This document shows positions 17,667-25,571 of a stretch of 25,571 bases of DNA, in pieces. How positions within the stretch are numbered: position 1 is the first letter of the stretch; each line of letters opens with the position of its first letter. Origin of the DNA: Mesotaenium endlicherianum (lineage: Eukaryota > Streptophyta > Zygnematophyceae > Zygnematales > Mesotaeniaceae); the NCBI GenBank assembly GCA_009602735.1, contig WELA01005647.1, positions 139,334 through 164,904 of the forward strand, read 5' to 3'. The position numbers and the translations under genes were made by a program. The notes beneath the pieces were generated by a model. The model did no database searches. It saw nothing but the letters and a program-made list of their open reading frames with translations, and had not been told where the DNA came from.

Positions 17667-19514
17667 AGATTACTACTTATTTAGCTAACTTCATATTTTT
17701 AGGCTTGAGGCTAGGAGAGCCAGGCCGTGAGGACCGCCCTTTATACCGCCCTCTACGGCATGGCGTCAAATGTTGAGGTGGGGCTGGGCGGAACTTGCCA
17801 GGCAGGGCAGGGCAGAGTAGGGCAGAGCGAGCTCTTTGAGGTCAGGATAAGGAGGTGCTAGTATAAGGGTTGAGGTGAGGTCAGATTATTAGCGAAGTTT
17901 TGAGGGAGGGTTTCCAACGAGGGGTCAACAACGTTTGAAATTTCAACTGGGTCTATCATCCTCCTGCCAGCGCGGGCCCTCCGACGCTGGGCTCGCCTGG
18001 TTGGGCCAGCCAGGCTGGCGCTGGCGATGGAGGGCTATACGGGTGGGTGGACTTTATATCTCCCCCAGCAGGCACGTTGGCCTTGGGGGTGGGGGGAGCG
18101 CTCCCTGCCAGGCGTGGTGGCATGGCGGACGGGGCTGGGCCTTCTGTTCCCATGTGCTATGTGGCATCTCTCTGCGCTGCTGCAGCCTGGCCCACGTCTC
18201 AGGCTCGCGCTCGCGTCAGAGGGAGGTGGGAACAAAGGAAGAGAGGGGAGGGGGAGAGGGGGGGAGAGGAGAGGGAGGGAGCAGCAGCAGCAGCGCTGGG
18301 GGCTAGGAGACGAGGGAGGGACATATGGGTTGGGGTTGGGGGATAAGGGAGACGTCAAGGGAGAGGGTCGGTGGGAGGTTCATGGAGTGTTGCACCAAAA
18401 AAACAAAATTGGGCCCAAGGCAAGTGCACGCTTTCTGTACCTTTTGCACAGGTAGTGTGCCATGTGTTGAGCTCAGGCTCAAGCTCAAATGCCAGCTCAG
18501 TAAGGGAAGCAGAGCAGAAGCTGAAGCCAGAGACAACAGCCAGCAGAGAGCAGAGGGGGGGGGAGGGTAGCAGCAGCAGCAGAAGGAGGGAGGACTGTTG
18601 ACTTACACCTCAGCATGTCAAAGTCGAAGGAGTTGGCACCCCCCCACCTTCTAGAATGGCCTGTAACTTTACCAGTAGCATTATGGAGGGGCACAAAATC
18701 TAGTAGTATAATTTTCAGATCCTTAGTCCAAAAGTTTCTGCATTGTACGGACTGGCACGCTCCACACGTGCACAATATTATAAATGTCACAGTTTGGAGG
18801 CTCACAGTCCGGTGAGATGGAATGCAAACTGAGTTATTTTGTTGATCCATGGTTACCGACATACTTCCTTAAAATTGCCTCAAAATTTGGGGGGAATCAA
18901 GAAAGTGGAGTACAATTTATGGCCATCTGTATGAAGTGAAACAATGGTGCAACATGTAACATTTTTTCAATTATCGCTTACTTTTGCAAATCTTAGTTTG
19001 TGTGCATATCTTGAATCTTACTAAATGGAATGATCCAAAATTTCACCAATAGCTCTATGGGAACATGAAAAATCCAATAAAACAATTTGCAGATAAGTAC
19101 TATAAGCATACAACATTTTACGGACTGCCACTCTTGCATGTGCGAAAAGCGCCACATGGCACACTTTGGAGGCCCATAACTTACACTATTTTCAAAAAAA
19201 TAGAATGTTTTGTATATCCTGAATACGTATGAGGGTCTTTAGTAGCCTCTCAAAAAATGGAATCAATCAAGAACTTTTTGGACAATTGATGCAAGAATGA
19301 GAGGCAGTGACAATTTCCATCTTTGTTGACAAATTCTTTAATTTCACTAATAGTGCAATAACTTATGGAGAATATGTCAGCTCTGTCTGAGACTTGAGGG
19401 AACTCATATATAAAGGTTATCTACTACTCACCCAAATTTCATACCATTCCAGCAAAATCGCCGCAAATGGCGCACAAAGGTATCTAAGTGTCCAAAAAAG
19501 GGGCATTTGGGCTG
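17667..19514 (+). repeat. Tandem repeat unit B, 1.85 kb
   Basis: Direct copy of unit A with many substitutions and small indels, beginning AGATTACTAC and ending TTTGGGCTG. A short spacer (17607-17666) repeats the opening sequence once more (ACTTATTTAGCTAACTTCAT appears twice), which suggests unequal exchange or slippage at the junction. Internal modules recur with GAATG at 18654 and 19028. Frames at 17935-18455 are not conserved with unit A. Confidence 0.9.
18650..19185 (+). repeat. Internal modules of about 0.37 kb in unit B
   Basis: The same two-module arrangement as in unit A, with landmarks at 18654 and 19028, and at 18878 and 19246. Second modules of A and B resemble each other more than they resemble first modules, so the internal duplication predates the A/B duplication. 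Confidence 0.7.
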
Positions 19515-20688
19515 CTTGTGACGAACCAAACTGCCCAAGGACGCCAAATTTTTGGTGGACACACTTCTCCCTACCTCACTTTCTTCCTTCATTTTCACGC
19601 TCTAAACTCTTGAATGGCTTGAACCCCTTTTGCCGCGCCTCCAATATGAAGACGACACTTTGAACTCCATAGTTGGGTCTTGACGGCGGCAAATTAGGCA
19701 AGCCTCGATGAGTGCTCCTGGTACAAGTAAGGATTTAGGTCTAAGGTTATACGCTCTAATATCGAAATAGCTCTAGATTAGTTTTGAAATCACATGATCC
19801 TCCACCACACCATAAAGTCTTATGATACAATTGGCTATGCTACAATTAGCTTGTTGTGACTCTGTTCCTACGTGAATAGCAGGAAAAGCGATAAATATAG
19901 TCACCAATATACAACGTTTAGAGAATAAAAGCAAAAGAAATAGGTATGAGAAATACTTGTTAACCAATTTTTAGGGGTCCTTGGGCAATTTTGTTCGTGA
20001 AAGTGGGTAAGTTCAAAAAGTGGTTTCGAAAAATGTGGTGCATCAGGTAAGGTCGCGTGCGAAATTGTGTCGCACGTCACATATTTGCGTTAGATATACG
20101 TGGACTCTCCTCACATGCGCGAGTGGTAGTTCTGTAATCGTTTGGAAAGTATATGGTACATTTTGTAATGAACATAGTTGAAGGTGCTACTTTTGTACTT
20201 TTCCCTTGGCTTGTCAGTGGCCACTGCAAAGAAAAAGCAACAAATGACGAATTCGATGCACAAACAAGCATTATAATGCGTCGACGCAATGGAACTCTGC
20301 ATCGATGTTGATGGCAAGGTTTCAAATGATCTTACGTTCTCGAAGACTTTGAATGACGTGACGTCCGAACACAAAATCCAACGGGCAAGTGCGAGGCTCT
20401 TACTTAACTTCCCCTGGCAACTTTTAAGTGAGAGGGCTTTTATTGGCGAACACAAAGTCGGCCTCGTTTCAAGTTTCATTCTTGTTCTGGAGCGATATGG
20501 ATTGGAGCAGTCTGGAGCATGCATAATGGGGTCCAATATGGAATTAGCCCTCAAAGATGCGATTTTGAGCTCAAGTAGCCCTCGACTGTAAATGTAAGGA
20601 AAAGATGCATACTTACCATCAATTTGCGCCGCCATACCAGATATGCCTTCGATTAGCTACTAGTACTGATTTGATGCCCGATTTAAGG
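19515..20688. other. Repeat mosaic between unit B and the right arm
   Basis: 19515-19990 shows nothing I recognise. 19995-20140 matches 21306-21475 and 20151-20200 matches 22681-22725. 20537-20584 matches 2747-2795, and 20607-20655 is a truncated copy of the GATTTGCGCCGC repeat. About 20200-20530 is unlike anything else in the window. Open frames there (20289-20591 plus, 20111-20635 minus) overlap each other and the repeats and are not called. Confidence 0.6.
19995..20140 (+). repeat. Direct repeat, copy of 21306-21475
   Basis: Both copies contain GTGGGT, GGTCGC, CGTGGACTCT or TGTGGACTCT, then CTTACATG or CTCACATG followed by GCGCG or GCGAG, and end in a GTGGTA.TTCTGTAA motif. Diverged but collinear. 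Confidence 0.7.
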
Positions 20689-21304
20689 TAATTAGGAACT
20701 TACTGTTAGACTTGTGATGAACCCTAAAAATTGTTCGCGACACAAAAATAGGCAAAACATATAATTTTTTGCCTTTCGTATGCTTCTCATATTCACACAT
20801 ACACTTCACTGTATTTCCCAGGCTGCTCGTACCCCTCCTCACATAACCATCTCTAAATATCTCTACGCGAATTTGACCAAAAAACCACGAGGTAAATATG
20901 TCCTTAATCCGTTTTTGGTTCTTTCAAAGCAAATAACAGACATTATGATTAACTGCGCAAGAAGTTGATGGGGCGAAAGTGTAGCAAAAAGAGCCATAAG
21001 TTTACCTTTCACAGGCTCTACACTCTTAAATCCGCCACTTTGCTTTAAGCGTAGATGCCTCGAAAGTCCTTCTCAAATCTTCATTTTTGTTGTGAGGTGT
21101 TTGCCCTTAAGTGCTTAACAACTTCTAATTAAAACATATAAGTGCTAGGAGCGTCTACAAAGAAGTACAAAGAAGCTAAAGCGTGCTGCTGCAACGAGTT
21201 CTTAACTTCCGCGAGAGAGTCGTTCACGAAAACGAACGGCATCCAAATGGTTACCTAGCGCCAAAATTAAGTATCCGTAATTTGACCCGCGCGTGGTGCA
21301 TGTG
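20689..21304 (-). repeat. Right arm of the long inverted repeat
   Basis: Reverse complement of 15076-15692. Together the arms flank about 5 kb that includes tandem units A and B. Read through, the arms could pair into a long imperfect hairpin. A large transposon with long TIRs is one explanation; I see no transposase between the arms. Confidence 0.9.
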
Positions 21305-21928
21305 GTGAAGGTGGGTCAGTTAGATTTGTGGTTGTGGAAATCTATAAAAACAATAAAAAAAAGTTGTGTGTCTGGTAGGGTCGCACGCGAATTCGTATGG
21401 CACGTATTATATTCGTGTAAGAACTATGTGGACTCTTCTTACATGTGCGCGTGGTACTTCTGTAAAGGGAAAGATATATATATATATTACCATCGATTTG
21501 CGCCGCTATACCAGATTTGCCATCGCTTTGTGCAAATTGGACAAAAATGTACAAATTCTGTCAATTTGAACAAATATACAACTTTTTCGTCCTGAACCTG
21601 TTTTGCTACTTTCTCACCACTTAGAACTGCGAGTGTCGTCGAGCAAATTTAATTTATTTAGTGTGTAAGTTGTGCAGACTATCTTCACAGGAATGTCTTA
21701 TGACAGTCTTCTTCAAAACAGAGAAGCGAAATAAACACGTGCCCAATTTCGGTGACCATATTTGAGCAGCTATAAGTACTTCTTTCAAACTTCTGAGATT
21801 TTTGTAAGCTTAAATCTTCACAACTCTTCACTAAACTCTAGATCTCAATTCCTACACCAATACCTTCACAAGCCCAAAGGTATTTCGGCGCTCCTCTCCA
21901 CTCTCCAATTTTCTGGTTCAATTTTAGA

Positions 21929-21936
21929 TTAGTATC
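21929..21936. other. 8-bp target duplication TTAGTATC, left
   Basis: Directly precedes the CATGGGG terminus and recurs at 22353-22360. Confidence 0.9.
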
Positions 21937-22352
21937 CATGGGGTGCTAACTGTCGCAACGATCCCAAAATATTGATTTCTTCGCCAAACTTGCAAGTCGG
22001 TCCGCCGAAATCCTTGTCATATTGATTCTTTTGTGCAATGTTAAATTTGACGCAAGGAACTGCGGATGATTGATTTATTGCGCAATGTACTTGACACAGG
22101 CGCCCAAAAGTGCATACTATCTACATTCTAAGCAACCCCGGCATGTGTGGCCGGGTATGTCGCAAGGATGCCTTGAAAATTGATTTTTGCCGCACGGTAG
22201 TTAGACCTTTTGATTCAAGTCACCAGAATTTGTCCAAGATTGATTTTATTCTCACAAGAGCAAGAATTATTAAGAACAAAATTGACAATAAAAAATGCTT
22301 TGATTATTTTTGCCAAGGAGCCCCTTTGGATGAAAAGAGTTAGCACCCCATG
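21937..22352. mobile_element. 416-bp hAT-type MITE
   Basis: Termini CATGGGGTGCTAACT and its exact reverse complement form a 15-bp perfect inverted repeat. They are flanked by a perfect 8-bp duplication TTAGTATC. Eight-base duplications and GGGGTG-like ends are typical of the hAT superfamily. There is no transposase, so this is a non-autonomous element. Inside, a short phrase close to ATTGATTTTTGCGCAA recurs about five times (near 21970, 22021, 22066, 22176 and 22241). The frame 22110-22343 is not a gene I recognise. Confidence 0.85.
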
Positions 22353-22360
22353 TTAGTATC
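22353..22360. other. 8-bp target duplication TTAGTATC, right
   Basis: Matches 21929-21936 exactly, immediately after the inverted terminus of the MITE. Confidence 0.9.
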
Positions 22361-22665
22361 TCTTCTAAATTTTGTCTAAAACCAAAATTCTCTTCTCTTA
22401 AACAAAATTTCTACATTGAGAGCAACGACTTCACACCCTCCTTTGTTCGTGTCAATTTTTATCTACACGGATTTACCGACAGGACCTAGCTATACAAAAG
22501 GCCTGCGTTCTCATTGCTATATATCTTGAGGCGTTTGGACGAAAAAGTGGTATTTTTGTCCAAATTGGCAAATATGTACACTTCTGTCAAGTTTGCACAA
22601 AGCGATGGCAAATCTTGTATAGCGGCGCAAATCTATGGTAAATATGTATTTTTCCCTTTTTTAAA

Positions 22666-23499
22666 TAATTTGAAAGCAGTGGTACATTTTGTAGTAAACA
22701 AAGCTGAAAGTGCTGGTTTTGTAATTTGCCCGAAGCCATGGGCGCTGTGGCGGGAGGGGAGCGGGGGGCGGAGAGAGCCCGCCTTGTCTCCTTACCGTCA
22801 GACATGGCAAGGCCCCCTCTTCCTGCCTGACCGCGCCTTCTGTTTTTGTGATTTTCATTGTGTTTCGACCTCGCGACGAGCGCCGTCGATTTTGTTTGAA
22901 TTTCCAGTTGTCGTCACCGTTCGGGTGGCGTTCGCGAGGGGGAAGTTCGCGGCCCCCTAACAGAATATCGACCACGATCGAAAACGAGAACGAGAACAGA
23001 CTACTGCTCCAGACTGGGCGACGTCACTCGGGCACGTCCTCGACTGTGCCAATACATCACCCCCAAAATCCCCTGAACTGAAGGCTCTCTCTCCCTCACA
23101 GCATCCTCACCCTCCTGCCTCTCACCCCCCAACTAATCTTGCAATTTGTCCTTCAAGTCAGAGGCGTAGGGCAGGGAGATGCCCTGTGCGCGCCGTCGTC
23201 TCTTCCCTTTCTTATGTCTCTGCAGGAGATGTAATTTTGTTATCTTCTCGTTTGAGGTGGTTATTTAAAGACGACGGTTCTTCTCAAATTCGGTTCATTC
23301 GTATGAGATGTCTCGCGCCCAAGCCAGCCCTTACTTAATCCTATGGTTTGATCGATGATGTCGTCTTGCAGAAACCATGAACGCCACTTCATTTTTAAGC
23401 ATGTCTCCGTAAATGGACATGCGGACTGAAATGTCTTTTCAACATATATAGGTATATATGAAAGTTGACTACGTCGTCAGGGTTTGATCGGGGAGCCTG
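22666..23499. other. Transition from repeats to GC-rich DNA upstream of the PPR frame
   Basis: 22681-22725 repeats 20151-20200 (GGTACATTTTGTA, AACAAAGCTGAAAGTGCT). From about 22738 the sequence becomes GC-rich, with a short GAAAACGAGAACGAGAAC repeat near 22979. Overlapping frames at 22514-22960 (plus) and 22661-22975 (minus) are not recognised. A TATATAGGTATATATG stretch near 23443-23460 could be promoter-like for the downstream frame, but no start can be fixed. Confidence 0.5.
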
Positions 23500-24582
23500 A
23501 TGTCTGCACTTGCAAGCAAGGTGACATGCTCGCCTTGCATGGCCTTGGACTACTGGTTAGGGGGCTCTTGCCAGCGTGGCAGGGATCCTTCTAACCAGTC
23601 CTCTCTCCTGCCTCTCCAAACACGTGCAAGGAGGCCAGGACACAGGGCGAACTTCACCCATGCCACTCAGATGGGAGGGGATGGAGGTTTGTCTGGGAGA
23701 AGTAGCAGCTACTGGGGAGAGGCAGGTGTTAGCGCTGGCAAGCTGGGAGCCTGTGTTGTTGCCTTGGACCATTTTATTCGGGCTGTCTCTTCTCAGGTCA
23801 CCATGCCACATCAGCAGAGTCCAGCTCAGCAGAGTCCAGCTCAGCAGCCACGTGCGTGGCAGAGAGTGAGGTATCTTGGGGGGGGGAGGGAAGATATCAG
23901 GAGCCCTCAAATAATTTGTGACCCTGAGCCTCAGGGAATTCAGAGCCTAAGTCAAAGTCAACGTCGGGGTCAACGACCAGGTCAAAGTCAAAACCGGAGT
24001 CAAAGTCAACGCCAGACTCAGAGGGGGGTGCAAAGAGTGGTCAGTCAGAAGGTCACGCAGATTGTGCAGGCCATCTGTGCCAAGCGAACGGGCGAGCGCC
24101 AGGTGGCAGCGTGCCTGGACAGCTGGGCCCACGAGCTGGCGGAGGTCGACGCCCACAACGTGCTCCGCCAGCTGGCAAGCCTCAAGCAAAACGCGCGCCA
24201 GGTGGAGGCCTTTGACTGGCTCCTCCACGAGGGCCGGCGCCGCGGGCTCACAGCATCCGTCAGATTGTATGGTGCCGCCATCAACGCGTGCGGGCGGTGC
24301 CAGGATTGGGCGACAGCTCAGCGCTTCATTGCTGACCTGGAGGCGTCAGGCAAGCAGCCGACACTCCACCTGTACCACGCCATTGTCAGCGCGTGCGGGC
24401 GGTGCGCTAGGTGGCGCGAGGCCCACCGGCACTACAAGCAGATGACGGGGCGGGACCACATCCGGCCGGACCAGAGGATGTTTGCTGAGCTGGCCATGGG
24501 GTTCTACCACGCCTCCGATGAGCGCCACATGGCGGGCCTCTTGTGCGAGATCAAGGTCAGCTACTCCGAGAACTTCCTGTGA
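23500..24582 (+). CDS. Pentatricopeptide-repeat protein, likely incomplete model
   Basis: A 360-codon frame. Residues about 217-252, 253-287, 288-323 and 324-352 form consecutive 35-36-residue P-type PPR motifs. The clearest are SVRLYGAAINACGRCQDW and TLHLYHAIVSACGRCARW. PPR proteins bind organelle RNA and act in its processing or editing in plants and algae. Residues 103-120 are Gln/Ser/Pro rich and 149-175 are a Gln-Ser-Arg run encoded by a GTCAAAGTCAAC minisatellite. The first 100 residues look non-coding. TCTCTTCTCAG at 23786-23796 is a good 3' splice site, so the true exon may start at 23797 with Met102 (23803) as an alternative start. AAG/GTCAGC near 24556 could be a donor, which would make the last 8 residues intronic. 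Codon use is GC-rich, unlike the transposons. No targeting peptide can be judged without upstream exons. Confidence 0.7.
   Translation: MSALASKVTCSPCMALDYWLGGSCQRGRDPSNQSSLLPLQTRARRPGHRANFTHATQMGGDGGLSGRSSSYWGEAGVSAGKLGACVVALDHFIRAVSSQVTMPHQQSPAQQSPAQQPRAWQRVRYLGGGREDIRSPQIICDPEPQGIQSLSQSQRRGQRPGQSQNRSQSQRQTQRGVQRVVSQKVTQIVQAICAKRTGERQVAACLDSWAHELAEVDAHNVLRQLASLKQNARQVEAFDWLLHEGRRRGLTASVRLYGAAINACGRCQDWATAQRFIADLEASGKQPTLHLYHAIVSACGRCARWREAHRHYKQMTGRDHIRPDQRMFAELAMGFYHASDERHMAGLLCEIKVSYSENFL
23948..24024 (+). repeat. GTCAAAGTCAAC minisatellite inside the PPR frame
   Basis: About 77 bases of imperfect GTCAAAGTCAACG-like units encode the Ser-Gln-Arg-rich linker before the PPR motifs. The unit resembles the minus-strand reading of 537-766 at the other end of the window. 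Confidence 0.7.
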
Positions 24583-24780
24583 CACTCACTCACACACACA
24601 CACACACACACTCACTCGCACACACACGTGTACGCAACAGGCAATCACGCGTATGGAAACACAAACAAACACACGTTTATAGACTTGCGGGCACGCGCGC
24701 ACATGCACACACACGTGCGCACGCTCACACACACACACACACACACTCACATACAGGCACGCACACACACACACACACGG

Positions 24781-24815
<35 letters not shown>

Positions 24816-24955
24816 CACGCACACACACACGCGCGGGCACATACACACACACACACACACACTCATAGGCATGCACGCACACACACACACACACTCATAG
24901 GCACGCATACACACATGCACACACACGCACGCCCACACGCACACACACGCAGCAA
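24583..24955. repeat. Long interrupted CA microsatellite
   Basis: About 370 bases dominated by CA dinucleotides, with GC-rich interruptions such as GGCACGC and GCGGGCAC repeated several times (a higher-order CA plus GGCACG pattern). It begins right after the stop of the PPR frame. It explains the His-Thr and Cys-Val frames on the two strands. Confidence 0.95.
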
Positions 24956-25571
24956 AAGTGAGCCCGGGGGCAGACGTGCATGCATGCGCGCCATGTGCTG
25001 TCCCTGGTGGACTAGTCAGGAGGTACCAAGTCCCCTTTGAGAAGATTTATTGGGCAGGTCTATGACAGGGCCGCCCCTTTGGGCTCGCCTCGTCATTCTC
25101 TTTGGCCGCCTTCATGTTTCCGGCTCCCTTATAAAGCCTTCCTGCCAAAAATCTTACTGCCCCACAATTCGCAAACCCTACTTCCCTCCCTCCTCTTTCC
25201 TTCCCTGAAAGAGGTGTCGGTATTCCACCCACCCTTTTGCGCGCCCTCCAGGCGTATGCAGAAGGCCAGGCTGGCGGGCGGGGGAGCTGGAGAGCTCACG
25301 GCGCACCACCTGGCTGTCTGCAATTGAGGGGGTGCGAACGTTAAGTTCCCTCTGGGAGAGTATGAAAGCTCGACGCAACGCTGAAGGGCATTGGCAGAAG
25401 AACCGTTTGCCGTGCCGCCGCGTGTCTTGCCCTGAGGCGGAGAGCCCCATTCTCCGAACAAGTGACAGCTGGCATTGTGGTGGCCATGGGTGGGCCCCAC
25501 AAGGCTCATAAAGAAGCAGCCAGGTGTCGTGGCCAAGAGAAGCAAGGGAGGGCGGGGAGGGGGGGGTGAGA
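24956..25571. other. GC-rich flank, no supported gene
   Basis: Overlapping open frames on both strands (25037-25327 plus; 25129-25545 and 25178-25450 minus) show no domain I recognise. CTTATAAAG at about 25128 is TATA-like on the plus strand but nothing supports a transcript. The window ends in a G-run followed by GTGAGA. Confidence 0.5.

Larger units (their letters stand above)
21474..22665. mobile_element. TIR-flanked remnant with nested MITE
   Basis: The left end (21474-21570) and the reverse complement of the right end (about 22570-22665) share GGGAAA, then ACCATCGATTTGCGCCGCTATAC, AGATTTGCCATCGCTTTGTG and a following GACA. They form inverted ends of roughly 95 bases. No clear target duplication is seen and no coding sequence lies inside, so it would be non-autonomous. 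The element includes the hAT-type MITE. The alternative is that these are scattered fragments of one family, since the same terminus also occurs at 14697 and 20607. Confidence 0.55.

Noticed and set aside
20111..20635. 174-codon minus-strand frame and the opposing 20289-20591 frame
   Set aside because: Both run into the dispersed repeat termini on each side and overlap each other; no domain recognised.
24543..25040. His-Thr rich frames at the CA repeat
   Set aside because: Pure translation of a dinucleotide microsatellite.

Overview
The window looks like nuclear DNA of a eukaryote of the green lineage, possibly a green or streptophyte (charophyte-type) alga. The reasons are a Ty3/gypsy chromovirus whose primer-binding site matches the 3' end of a plant-type initiator tRNA-Met, a pentatricopeptide-repeat (PPR) coding region, intron-like gaps, long CA/GT microsatellites and very low gene density. 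No species can be fixed from the sequence alone. A piggyBac-type transposon argues mildly for an alga rather than a seed plant, but this is inference.

Layout. 1-1300: GC-rich flank with a GT/GA microsatellite and a minisatellite. 1300-3457: AT-richer DNA with no convincing gene. 3462-14648: a piggyBac-like DNA transposon flanked by TTAA, with a decayed transposase at about 11061-13927. Nested in it at 3740-10855 is a full-length Ty3/gypsy chromovirus on the minus strand: two 922-bp LTRs, 5-bp target duplication AGGGG, PBS, PPT, and protease, RT, RNase H, integrase and chromodomain, but no recognisable gag. 14653-22740: a mosaic of degenerate repeats. It holds a pair of about 620-bp inverted arms 5 kb apart, a tandem duplication of a 1.86-kb unit between them, several copies of a TIR-like sequence, and a 416-bp hAT-type MITE with an 8-bp target duplication. 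23500-24582: a GC-rich open frame encoding PPR motifs, the only probable host gene. 24583-25571: a long CA microsatellite, then a GC-rich flank ending in a G-run.

The most unusual signal is inside the chromovirus. Its leader carries three tandem 68-bp modules resembling the internal promoter half of 5S rRNA, and each LTR carries a tRNA-like segment with a canonical D-arm and a perfect B-box. All of these read on the plus strand, antisense to the element's own genes. This suggests, as a hypothesis, antisense RNA polymerase III promoters captured by a gag-less, probably non-autonomous retrotransposon.

Insertion order follows from the nesting: piggyBac first, its gene then decaying, and the chromovirus later (about 8 differences between its 922-bp LTRs). 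Two of the breaks in pol coincide with single N bases flanked by near-duplicate 9-10-mers and look like assembly artefacts. Two in-frame stop codons in RT look like genuine mutations.
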